Shown in pieces: positions 45,400-53,254 of a stretch of 64,000 bases of DNA. How positions within the stretch are numbered: the stretch's first letter is position 1; every line of letters begins with the position of its first letter. The translations under genes and the position numbers were made by a program. The stretch is from Streptomyces cylindrosporus (GTDB lineage Bacteria > Actinomycetota > Actinomycetes > Streptomycetales > Streptomycetaceae), in NCBI RefSeq assembly GCF_022698165.1, contig NZ_JALDAY010000010.1:186001-250000 (forward strand), written 5' to 3'. Below the pieces are notes generated by a model, which saw only the letters and a list, made by a program, of their open reading frames with translations, was not told the origin of the DNA and made no database searches.

Positions 45400-46755
45400 T
45401 CAGTCCTGGTGCTGCTTGGCGAGGACCTGCGCGGGGTCGTACGTCATGGGCATCCCGGAGGCCTGCAGCGCCTGGTCGTACGCGTCGAGCGCCTCCTTGG
45501 TGCGGCCCTGCCGCTTCCACACGTCGCCGAGGTGACGCCACTCCTGCGCGGTCTCGTACGACGGCGCGAAGTGCCTGAGCTGACGGGTCGCCGCGTGCAG
45601 ACCCTGCAGGCCCTCGTCCGTCTCGCCGCGCAGCAGATGGATCTCGGCGAGCCGCACCCGCGCCCCGACCGCCTCCACCCGGGGGCCGGAGCTGAGCAGT
45701 CCGAGCGCCCGCCGGGCGTGCGCGGCGGCCTCGTCCCACCGGCCGAGCTGGGTGTTCGCGTCGATCAGGCAGATCTCGCACCTGGCCTGCTCCACGGCCG
45801 TGCCGACCTCGCTGAGGGTGCCGCCCGCGTCCTCCAGCAGTTCGAGGGCGCGCGCGGGATCGGGCACCTCGGACTGCAGCTCCAGCCAGGCGACGGTCGT
45901 CTTGAGCATCGCCACGTGCCGCAGGTTGTCGTCGTCGGCCATCATCGCCAGCGCCCGCTCGGTGAGCGCGAGCGCCTCGGGCAGCTGCCGCCGGGAGAGG
46001 GCGACCAGCCCCGCGTTCCAGTAGACGGCGCCCCGGCCGGCCCGTCCGCCGTGTTCCTCGGCGACCGGGATCAGCTTCTGGGCGAGCAGATGGGCGCGGG
46101 TGACGTCACCGCGCATGAGGTACGAGCCGATCAGCGTGGCGCCGACCTGGACGTGGTCCACGGTGACGTCGAGGCCGAGGGAGTCCAGGGTGGCCAGGGC
46201 CCGTTCGCCGATCTCGATGCTCAGGGTGATGTCGCCCATGTTGCGGTAGCAGCGGCTGAGGGCGACCGAGACCCTGCACCACTCGTCCGAACCGGCCGCC
46301 AGAGACGGGTTCCTGGTCAGCTCCTCCAGCACCGGGACGGCCGCCTCGATCCGGTCGAGCTTCTCCAGGGCGGTCGCCTGGCCGATGCGGGCGCGCAGCA
46401 GCATCCTGGCGTCCAGCAGCACGGGCTTGGCGAGGAGTTCACCGAAGGCCTGCAGAGCCTCGCCGTTGTCCCCGTTGCGCAGGGCCATTTCGGCGAAAGC
46501 GAGCTTCAGCCGGGTGTCCTCCAGCGTGTGGTCGTCGAGACCCGAGCGGAGATGATCGGGCGAGCACCCCAGTTTTCCCGCCAGGGCGGTCAGTACCGCG
46601 TCCGAGGGAGCCCTTTTACCGGATTCGATGAGCGAGATGTAGCTCGCGGAAATATCCGTCGAGGCGAGATCCTGCTGCTTGAGCCCGAGTTTGGTGCGAA
46701 GGTTCCGGATGCGCCTGCCCACCTCGACCGGAGATGTGCCTTCCGCTTGATCCAT
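45400..46755 (-). CDS. XRE-TPR transcriptional regulator (RRNPP-like layout)
   Basis: 451 residues. N-terminal XRE HTH (VGRRIRNLRTKLGLKQQDLASTDISASYISLIESGKRAPSD, residues ~10-60) and about eight TPR-like helix pairs (LLRARIGQATALEKLDRIEAAVPVLEEL, CRVSVALSRCYRNMGDITLSIEIGERAL, EWRHLGDVWKRQGRTKEALDAYDQAL). This is the domain layout of PlcR, NprR and other peptide-sensing RRNPP regulators, although some Streptomyces XRE-TPR proteins are not peptide sensors. ATG 46755 has GGGAAG 6 nt upstream; GTG 46776 lacks one. An ATGAC-N7-GTCAT site precedes it. The 46-residue peptide and oligopeptide ABC importer are next door. Confidence 0.85.
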   Translation of the reverse strand: MDQAEGTSPVEVGRRIRNLRTKLGLKQQDLASTDISASYISLIESGKRAPSDAVLTALAGKLGCSPDHLRSGLDDHTLEDTRLKLAFAEMALRNGDNGEALQAFGELLAKPVLLDARMLLRARIGQATALEKLDRIEAAVPVLEELTRNPSLAAGSDEWCRVSVALSRCYRNMGDITLSIEIGERALATLDSLGLDVTVDHVQVGATLIGSYLMRGDVTRAHLLAQKLIPVAEEHGGRAGRGAVYWNAGLVALSRRQLPEALALTERALAMMADDDNLRHVAMLKTTVAWLELQSEVPDPARALELLEDAGGTLSEVGTAVEQARCEICLIDANTQLGRWDEAAAHARRALGLLSSGPRVEAVGARVRLAEIHLLRGETDEGLQGLHAATRQLRHFAPSYETAQEWRHLGDVWKRQGRTKEALDAYDQALQASGMPMTYDPAQVLAKQHQD

Positions 46756-46776
46756 TTGGCTTCCCAGAGTGAGCAC

Positions 46777-46793
46777 ATGACTTCAGATGTCAT
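46777..46793. promoter_or_regulatory. Inverted repeat ahead of the XRE-TPR gene
   Basis: ATGAC (46777-46781) and GTCAT (46789-46793) around a 7-bp centre lie 22-38 bp before the XRE start, the right place for self-repression. Confidence 0.45.
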
Positions 46794-46950
46794 AGATCAC
46801 ACTACCAGCATGACTGGGGCACGCCAATGGGCCTGACCGCTCTGTTGCCGGTCACGGCCGAAAATCTCCTGTTCCGCCTGGGTCGCCAGATAGCTGGAAC
46901 GGGAAATGGAAATTCCGATTCCTGCTCATTCTCGATGTAAAAAGCTGCAC

Positions 46951-46979
46951 TTGACTTGCGAAGTAATGTTCGATTGACT
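46951..46979 (+). promoter_or_regulatory. TTGACT-N17-TTGACT direct repeat before the peptide gene
   Basis: TTGACT occurs at 46951-46956 and 46974-46979, followed by GG, 45-73 bp before the peptide ATG. Neither copy has a -10 hexamer at normal distance. The same TTGACT-N17-TTGACTGG lies before glgX on the minus strand. It could be a regulator site or two stacked -35 elements. Confidence 0.45.
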
Positions 46980-47023
46980 GGAATCGTAAACAAATCCTCC
47001 AGGGGAAATGGAGAAAAGGAGAG

Positions 47024-47164
47024 ATGCATAAATTCGCGGTAATACTGATGGTGACGCTGTTCGTCGCCGGACTGGTCGTCGGCGGCACCTTCCTCGCCGG
47101 CGGAGGCACGTCGACCCGGCACGTCGTGCAGATGCCGGGCAGCCTCAGCGGTGGCTGCTGCTGA
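47024..47164 (+). CDS. Small secreted peptide, candidate signalling pro-peptide
   Basis: 46 residues. Basic start (MHK), a hydrophobic stretch of ~22 residues (FAVILMVTLFVAGLVVGG), then a polar tail ending VVQMPGSLSGGCC. It fits a signal-anchor plus short C-terminal peptide. Shine-Dalgarno-like GGAG at 47010-47013 (10 nt), with AAGGAGAG immediately before the ATG. Transcribed away from the XRE-TPR regulator and toward the ABC importer, whose ATPase gene overlaps its end by 20 nt on the other strand. The layout resembles RRNPP pro-peptides (secreted, cut, re-imported by Opp). It is short enough that a false ORF is possible. Confidence 0.55.
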   Translation: MHKFAVILMVTLFVAGLVVGGTFLAGGGTSTRHVVQMPGSLSGGCC

Positions 47165-49640
47165 ATCCGCCGCCGGTGAGCGGAAAATGACAGGCCACTG
47201 AACGGCCACCCCCCACAGCCGTCGTCAAGGCCTCGGGAATTTCCCGCTCGCAGCGCATTCGCTGCCGCTGCCGAAGCGACATGAACACCGGGCAACGTGT
47301 CCGGAACCGGCACCCCGTCAAGTCCGCGCCGGGCGACTGCGGTTCGCCCCGCAGGATCACCCGCGGACGGCCGCGCACCATGGCGGGATCCGGCACCGGT
47401 ACCGCGTCGAGCAGTGCCCTGGTGTAAGGGTGGCCCGGCAGCGCGAACACCTCAGGGACCTCGCCGGTCTCGACGATGCGACCGGCGTACATGACCGCGA
47501 CCCGGTCGGCGATCTGCCGCACCACCGCAAGGTCGTGGGAGACGAACAGACACGCAGGGCCAGGGTCCTCCTTCAGCCTGCGCAGCAGATCGAGGATCCC
47601 GGCCCCCACCGACACGTCCAGCGCGGAGACCGGTTCGTCCAGCAGCAGCAACTGCGGCCGTACGGCCAGCGCCCGGGCGATGGCGATCCGCTGGCGCTGG
47701 CCGCCGGAGAACTCGTGCGGGTAGCCGGCGGCGTCGCCCTCGTCCAGCCCGACGAGCCGCAGCACCTCGCCGACCCGCTCGGCGACGCGTGCCCGGGGCA
47801 CCTTCTGCACCCACAGCGGCTCGGCGACGATGTCGCCCACCCGCATCCGCGGATCCAGGCTCGACATGGGGTCCTGCGGCACGAACTGCACGGCGCCCCG
47901 CAGCCGCCGCACCTCGTGCCGCCCGAGCCGCGCGACGTCCTGTCCGAGCACCTCGACGCTCCCGAACTGCGGCGCGTCCAACGACACCACCTGCGACAGG
48001 ACGCTCGACTTCCCGGCCCCGGACTCCCCGACAAGCCCCAGCGTCTCCCCTCGCCGCACCTCCAGATCGACCCGCTCAACGCCCCACACCTCACGCACCG
48101 AGCCCACCCGGCCCGACCTCCCGAGCCCTGCCCATCTCCCCCTGCCACCCGGCACGGGAAACGACCGAGCAAGCCCCGAAACCCGCAACACCACGTCAGC
48201 GCCCCGCGCTTGCGCCCCCTTCACCCGACCCGACTTCTGCCCTCCGGCCACCCCCTGCGCGCCTGCGCCCTGCCCTTCGGCTGGCTCCTGGGTGCCCGGG
48301 TTCCGCCTTTCGGTCGGCGTCTGGGTGCCTGGGTTCTGCCCTCCGGCTGGATCATGTGTGCCTGGGTTCCGTCCTTCGGTTGGCCTCTGCGCGCCCGCGT
48401 TCCGTCCTTCGGCTGGCCCCTGCGTGCCCGCGTTCCGTCCTTCGGCTGGCCCCTGGGTGCCCAGGTTCCGCCTTTCGGTCGGCGTCTGAGTGCCCGCGTT
48501 CTGCCCCCCGGCCAGCCCCTCCCCGCCCGCGTCGCACCCGTACGGGGGCCCCTCCCCGTCCGTCCCCCGCCCGTGCGGAGGCCCGCCCCCCTCCCGCCCC
48601 TCCGGGCGCGGCGCTCCACCCCCCGAAGGCGGAAAAAGCTCCTCCGCACTCAGTTTCACCGCCTCCTCCGCCCGATGGCACGCAGTCAAATGGCCGTCCG
48701 CGCCGTCGAGTTCCGGCTCACGCACCCCGCACGCCTCCTCGGCCAGCGGGCAGCGTGCCGCGAAGGCGCACCCCGGCCCCGGCCACCCTGCCGCCGGCGG
48801 CGAACCCGGCACCGGTGTGGGCGGTGTCTCGCGGTCGATCCGTGGCACCGAGCCGATCAGCCCTTTCGTGTAAGGCATCCGGGCCGCCCCGTACAGCGCG
48901 TCCACACCCGCGCTCTCCACGATCCGCCCGCCGTACATCACAGCGACCCGGTCCGCCTCGCCGGCCACCACCCCCAGGTCGTGGCTGACCAGCAGCAGCG
49001 CCGCCCCCGTGGCCAGCCGCGCGGCCCGCAGCGCTTCGAGGACCTGCGCCTGCACGGTGACGTCCAGCGCGCTGGTCGGCTCATCGGCCACGATGACGTC
49101 CGGACGCCCCGCCATGGCCATCGCGATCATGGCCCGCTGACGCATCCCGCCCGATAGCTCGTGCGGATACGACCGCGCCGCCCGCCCCGGCTCCGGCACC
49201 CCGACCGCGTCCAGCAGCTCGACCGCCGCCCGCAGCGCCGACTCCCGCCCCGGCCGCGGCCGTCGGTGGATCCGCAGCACCTCGCCGATCTGGTCCCCGA
49301 CCCTGACCACCGGCGTGAACGCGGCGAGCGCGTCCTGGAACACCAGGGCGATGTGACGGCCGCGCACCCGGGCCAGCTCCCGCCCGGGCAGCCCGACGAG
49401 TTCCCGCCCGTGCAGCCGCACCGAGCCCGACACCCGCAGCCCCGGCGGGGTCAGCCCCAGCAGCGCGAGCGCGGTGAGGCTCTTGCCCGCCCCCGACTCG
49501 CCCACCAGGCCCAGGACTTCACCCCGGCGCAGCACGAGATCGACGCCGCGCACCAGCGACAGCGCGGGCGAGCGCCGGGTGGCGGGCCGCTCGACCCACA
49601 GGCCCCGCACGTCGAGCAGCACCTCACCGGACGACGTCAT
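47145..49640 (-). CDS. Fused double ATPase of a di/oligopeptide ABC importer
   Basis: 831 residues. Two ABC domains: residues ~8-245 with GESGAGKS, LSGGMRQR and VADEPTSALD (DppD/OppD type, ending in the Cys-rich segment CAFAARCPLAEEAC), and ~555-800 with GESGAGKS, FSGGQRQR, LDEPVSALD (DppF/OppF type, ending CRFRTRCPVF). Between them ~190 residues of Gly/Pro/Thr/Gln linker with 11-residue repeats. The usual arrangement is two genes; here they are joined. ATGA overlap with the DppC stop. The C-terminal end overlaps the small peptide gene on the opposite strand. Confidence 0.9.
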   Translation of the reverse strand: MTSSGEVLLDVRGLWVERPATRRSPALSLVRGVDLVLRRGEVLGLVGESGAGKSLTALALLGLTPPGLRVSGSVRLHGRELVGLPGRELARVRGRHIALVFQDALAAFTPVVRVGDQIGEVLRIHRRPRPGRESALRAAVELLDAVGVPEPGRAARSYPHELSGGMRQRAMIAMAMAGRPDVIVADEPTSALDVTVQAQVLEALRAARLATGAALLLVSHDLGVVAGEADRVAVMYGGRIVESAGVDALYGAARMPYTKGLIGSVPRIDRETPPTPVPGSPPAAGWPGPGCAFAARCPLAEEACGVREPELDGADGHLTACHRAEEAVKLSAEELFPPSGGGAPRPEGREGGGPPHGRGTDGEGPPYGCDAGGEGLAGGQNAGTQTPTERRNLGTQGPAEGRNAGTQGPAEGRNAGAQRPTEGRNPGTHDPAGGQNPGTQTPTERRNPGTQEPAEGQGAGAQGVAGGQKSGRVKGAQARGADVVLRVSGLARSFPVPGGRGRWAGLGRSGRVGSVREVWGVERVDLEVRRGETLGLVGESGAGKSSVLSQVVSLDAPQFGSVEVLGQDVARLGRHEVRRLRGAVQFVPQDPMSSLDPRMRVGDIVAEPLWVQKVPRARVAERVGEVLRLVGLDEGDAAGYPHEFSGGQRQRIAIARALAVRPQLLLLDEPVSALDVSVGAGILDLLRRLKEDPGPACLFVSHDLAVVRQIADRVAVMYAGRIVETGEVPEVFALPGHPYTRALLDAVPVPDPAMVRGRPRVILRGEPQSPGADLTGCRFRTRCPVFMSLRQRQRMRCEREIPEALTTAVGGGRSVACHFPLTGGGFSSSHR
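48237..48500 (-). repeat. 33-bp in-frame tandem repeat in the ATPase linker (eight units)
   Basis: 264 bp equals eight units of 33 bp, each encoding an 11-residue motif of type NAGTQGPAEGR. Low conservation at codons 2 and 7. It tethers the two ATPase halves. Confidence 0.88.
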
Positions 49641-50515
49641 GCCCCGCTCCCCGCGAGGTCCGCCGCGGCCGCCTCGCCCGCCGGATCCAGCGCCCCGCGC
49701 AGCGCGTCCCCGATCAGATGGAAGGCGAGCACCAGCAGGACCAGCAGCCCCGCCGGGAACCAGAACATCCACGGGTACGTCGTCGGCACGTCCGCGGAGT
49801 CCGCGATCAGCGTGCCCAGCGACACGTCGGGCGGCTGCACCCCGAAGCCGAAGTACGAGAGCCCCGTCTCGCTGATCACCGCCCCGGCCACCGCCACCGT
49901 GGCGTCCGTGACGAGGAAGGACGCCATGTGCGGCAGGATGTGCCGCCGGATCACCATGCCCGGCCCCACCCCCATGTGCCGTGCCACCAGCACGAACTGA
50001 CGCTCCTTCAGCGACCGCGTCATGGCCCGCACCGCCCGCGCGGTGACCATCCAGCCGAACGCGGCGATCAGCCCCGCGTACGCGAGCCAGCCGAGCCCGC
50101 GCAGCCTCGGCGCCAGCACCACCAGGACGAGGAACGCCGGCACCACCAGCATCAGGTCGACGCAGAGCATCAGCAGCCGGTCCGCCCAGCCCCCGAAGTA
50201 ACCGGCGCACACCCCGACGACCGCCCCGAGGCCCGTCGCGAAGAACGCCGCCAAAGCCCCGATCAGCAACGACTTCTGCAGACCCCGGGCGCACTGCGCG
50301 AACACGTCCTGCCCGATCCGGTTGGTGCCGAACCAGTGCCCGCCGCCCGGCGGCCGGTGCAACGCCGAGTAGTCGACGTCGGCGTAACCCCACCCGGAGA
50401 TCCGCGGGCCGACGAACGCCAGCAGGAACAGGGCGATGAGCAGCGCCGCGCCCGCCACCGCCCCCGGCGCGCGCACCAACCGCCGTGCCGGCGGCCCCCC
50501 GTGGCCGTACCTCAC
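49637..50515 (-). CDS. DppC-type permease of the peptide importer
   Basis: 292 residues, about six membrane segments; RRHILPHMASFLVTDATVAVAGAVISETGLSYFGFGVQPPDVSLG contains the EAA-like loop and the DppC/OppC signature; HWFGTNRIGQDVFAQCARG is typical of the OppC N-terminus. GTG start at 50515 overlaps the DppB stop (GTGA). Forms the channel with DppB. Confidence 0.9.
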   Translation of the reverse strand: MRYGHGGPPARRLVRAPGAVAGAALLIALFLLAFVGPRISGWGYADVDYSALHRPPGGGHWFGTNRIGQDVFAQCARGLQKSLLIGALAAFFATGLGAVVGVCAGYFGGWADRLLMLCVDLMLVVPAFLVLVVLAPRLRGLGWLAYAGLIAAFGWMVTARAVRAMTRSLKERQFVLVARHMGVGPGMVIRRHILPHMASFLVTDATVAVAGAVISETGLSYFGFGVQPPDVSLGTLIADSADVPTTYPWMFWFPAGLLVLLVLAFHLIGDALRGALDPAGEAAAADLAGSGA

Positions 50516-51495
50516 GCCCGCCGGACTCTCGGATCGAGCGCGCGATGCAGCAGCTCCGCCACCAGACCCGCCAGCAGCACCAGCGCCGCGCTGAACACCT
50601 CGACCGCCACGGCGGCGTTCACGTCGCCCTTCTGCACGGACTCCACGAACCAGCTGCCCATGCCGTGCCAGCCGTAGATCTTCTCGGTGAACACCGCTCC
50701 GGTGAACAGGGTCAGGAACCCGAAGGAGAAGAAGGCCGTGAGCGGGATGAGCGAGGTGCGCAGGCCGTGGCGCAGCAGGGCCCGGCCGGGGGTGAGTCCC
50801 TTGGCATGGGCGGTGCGCAGATGGTCCGAGCCGAGGACGTCCAGGGTCGAACCGCGCTGGTAGCGGCTGTACATGGCGATCGCCCCCAGCGCCACGGACA
50901 GGGTCGGCAGCACCAAGTGCACGGCGGAGTCGCCGACTTGGGTGAGCGGGCCGCCCTTCAGGCCCGGTGTGCTCTCGCCCGTGTAGCGGATCACCGTACG
51001 GCCCGCCGCGTCGTTGACCGACAGGGCGCCGGTCTGCAGCAGCAGGCCGAGCACGAAGGGCGGCACCGACAGCACCGCGAACGAGAACAGGGTCAGCGCC
51101 CGGTCCGGTAGCCGGCCGCGCCGCGTCGCCGCCCACACCCCGGCCAGCACGCCGAGCACCGTGCCCACGACGGTGCCCGCCACCAGCAGCCGCGCCGTGA
51201 CGCCGACCCGTCTGCCGAACTCGGCGTTCACCGAGGTGCCGTCCAGCGTGCGGCCGAGATCCCCGTGCAGCGCCCGCCGCGCCCAGTGCGCGAAGCGGTC
51301 GGTGACCGGCATGCCCGGATCCAGTCCCAGTGCGGTCAGTTGAGCGTTCACGACCGCCGCGGACGGACGCGGTGTCCGGTCCTCGTAGTAGGCCCGGGGA
51401 TCGAGCGCGACGGAAGAAATCCAATAACAGAGAAACGTTGAAACGACTAGTAATGCGAGGGAGTTCACGAGGCCTTTTGCCAACGCCCTTGACAT
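50512..51495 (-). CDS. DppB-type permease of the peptide importer
   Basis: 327 residues. TM1 near the N-terminus, MSRALAKGLVNSLALLVVS, then VTARLLVAGTVVGTVLGVLAGVWAA and the EAA loop LRTAHAKGLTPGRALLRHGLRTSLIPL, typical of DppB/OppB. Divergent from the substrate-binding gene, 49 bp apart, with overlapping promoters. Confidence 0.9.
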   Translation of the reverse strand: MSRALAKGLVNSLALLVVSTFLCYWISSVALDPRAYYEDRTPRPSAAVVNAQLTALGLDPGMPVTDRFAHWARRALHGDLGRTLDGTSVNAEFGRRVGVTARLLVAGTVVGTVLGVLAGVWAATRRGRLPDRALTLFSFAVLSVPPFVLGLLLQTGALSVNDAAGRTVIRYTGESTPGLKGGPLTQVGDSAVHLVLPTLSVALGAIAMYSRYQRGSTLDVLGSDHLRTAHAKGLTPGRALLRHGLRTSLIPLTAFFSFGFLTLFTGAVFTEKIYGWHGMGSWFVESVQKGDVNAAVAVEVFSAALVLLAGLVAELLHRALDPRVRRA

Positions 51496-51544
51496 GTCTC
51501 GATGTTAAGCTCCAGACAACCTCATACGGGGAGAGGTCGTCACA

Positions 51545-53254
51545 ATGACCGGGTTTGCCATGCGCAACAGACCGTTGTGGCCCACGCTGATATGGATTGC
51601 CCTCACTGCTCTCCTGTTCGGCTGTACCTCCGCCCACGGCAGCGGCACCCCCGACGACGAGTCCGGCGCACCGGTCCCCGCCTACGGCCGTACCGACATC
51701 AACGCGAAGCCCCCGGCCGAGCTGAAACAGGGCGGCACCCTCACGCTCCCGATCTACCAGTGGCTGACCCAGTTCAACTACTTCCAGGTGGACGGCGCCT
51801 GGGACGACGTCTCCACCGTCATGAGCCTGCTCGAACCGCGCCTCTTCGCCCGGGACGCGGTCGGCACCCCGCACCCGGTGCCGGACTACCTCCGCTCCGC
51901 CTCCGTCACCTCCTCCGCCCCGCAGACGGTCGTCTACCGCCTCAACCCGGAGGCCAGGTGGTCCGACGGAAAGCCGCTGAGCTGGCGGGACTTCGCGGCC
52001 CAGTGGCACGCCCTCGGCAGCGGCGACCAGCGTTACCGCATCGTCGACCCCAGCGGCTACGAGGACATCGCCTCGATCCGCCAGGGCGCCGACAAGCACC
52101 AGGTGAAGGTGACCTTCAAACGGCCCTTCGCCGACTGGCAGCGGCTGTTCACCCCGCTCTACCCGGCCGCCGCCTACAGCACCCCCGCCCAGTTCAACGA
52201 CGGCTGGCGCAAGGGCGCGCCCATCACCGCGGGCCCCTTCCGGATCGGCTCGCTGGACGCCACCGCCCAGACCCTCACCGCCGTACCCGACCCCCGATGG
52301 TGGGGCACCCGCCCCCGCCTCGACCGCATCGTGCTGCGCACCCTCGACCCGGCCACCGCCGTCCAGGCCTTCCTCAACGGCGAGCTCGACGCGGTCAACG
52401 CCGCCTCCGCCGACCTCTACGACCGCCTGCGGGACGCCGACGACACGGACATCCGCACCGGCTCGGCCTGGGACGACGTCCAGGTGGCACTGAACGGCGC
52501 CGCGGGCCCGCTCGCCGACCCCGAGGTGCGCCGGGCGGTACTGAAGGCCATCGACCGGCAGGCCCTCGCCAAGGTGGCCGGCACCGGACTGCCCGTCGGG
52601 GTCCCGCTGCTCGGCAATCACTTCTTCATGACCAACCAGCCCGGCTACAAGGACAATTCCGGAACGCTCGGAACGTACGACCTGAAGGACGCGGAACGCA
52701 TTCTCGAACAGCGCGGCTGGCACCGGGACGGCAACAGCGGCACACGAACCAGGAACGGGCAGAATTTGACGCTCCGTTTCGTTCTCAGCCAGGCCACCAA
52801 CCGACTCGGTCTGGACCTCTCCCAACTCCTCCAGCAGATGCTGCGACAGGCCGGAATCCAGGTGGAGATCCAGAAAGTCCCGGCCGACGACTACTTGCCG
52901 AAGTACCTCAACAGCGGGAATTTCGACCTGGCGATCTTCCGATTCACCGGACTGACCTATCCGAGCACCCTGTATCCCGTGTACCGGGAGCCGAGCGGCG
53001 AGCAGATCTACGAGAACTACGGCCGGATCTCCAGCCCCGAGGTCGACCGGCTGCTCGACCGGGCCGTGCACACCCTGGACGCCGGACGCCGCAACCGGCT
53101 CTACAACCAGGCCGACCGCCTGATCTGGCAGCTCGGCCACGACGTCCTGCTCTACCAGCGCCCCCAGGTCCTCGCGGTCCGCAGGACCCTCGCCAACTAC
53201 GGCGTCCCCGGCCTCGGCGACACCGACTTCACCGCGGTCGGCTGGGAGCGGTAG
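51545..53254 (+). CDS. Oligopeptide-binding lipoprotein (SBP family 5)
   Basis: 569 residues. Signal peptide with lipobox LLFGC (C27), then SBP_bac_5 domain (LKQGGTLTLPIYQWLTQF, YRLNPEARWSDGKPLSWRDFAAQW, TAGPFRIGSLD, RRAVLKAIDRQAL). It binds peptides outside the cell for the DppBC channel. GGGAGAGG 7 nt before ATG. The last 58 nt overlap the convergent IS701-like gene. Its ligand is unknown; the adjacent small peptide is an attractive candidate. Confidence 0.92.
   Translation: MTGFAMRNRPLWPTLIWIALTALLFGCTSAHGSGTPDDESGAPVPAYGRTDINAKPPAELKQGGTLTLPIYQWLTQFNYFQVDGAWDDVSTVMSLLEPRLFARDAVGTPHPVPDYLRSASVTSSAPQTVVYRLNPEARWSDGKPLSWRDFAAQWHALGSGDQRYRIVDPSGYEDIASIRQGADKHQVKVTFKRPFADWQRLFTPLYPAAAYSTPAQFNDGWRKGAPITAGPFRIGSLDATAQTLTAVPDPRWWGTRPRLDRIVLRTLDPATAVQAFLNGELDAVNAASADLYDRLRDADDTDIRTGSAWDDVQVALNGAAGPLADPEVRRAVLKAIDRQALAKVAGTGLPVGVPLLGNHFFMTNQPGYKDNSGTLGTYDLKDAERILEQRGWHRDGNSGTRTRNGQNLTLRFVLSQATNRLGLDLSQLLQQMLRQAGIQVEIQKVPADDYLPKYLNSGNFDLAIFRFTGLTYPSTLYPVYREPSGEQIYENYGRISSPEVDRLLDRAVHTLDAGRRNRLYNQADRLIWQLGHDVLLYQRPQVLAVRRTLANYGVPGLGDTDFTAVGWER

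Noticed and set aside
46827..46940. 37-codon + strand ORF between XRE and the peptide gene
   Set aside because: No Shine-Dalgarno and no signal sequence; ends before the promoter repeats.
46951..46979. Simple sigma-70 promoter on TTGACT
   Set aside because: No -10 hexamer at 16-19 bp from either copy; kept as direct repeat.
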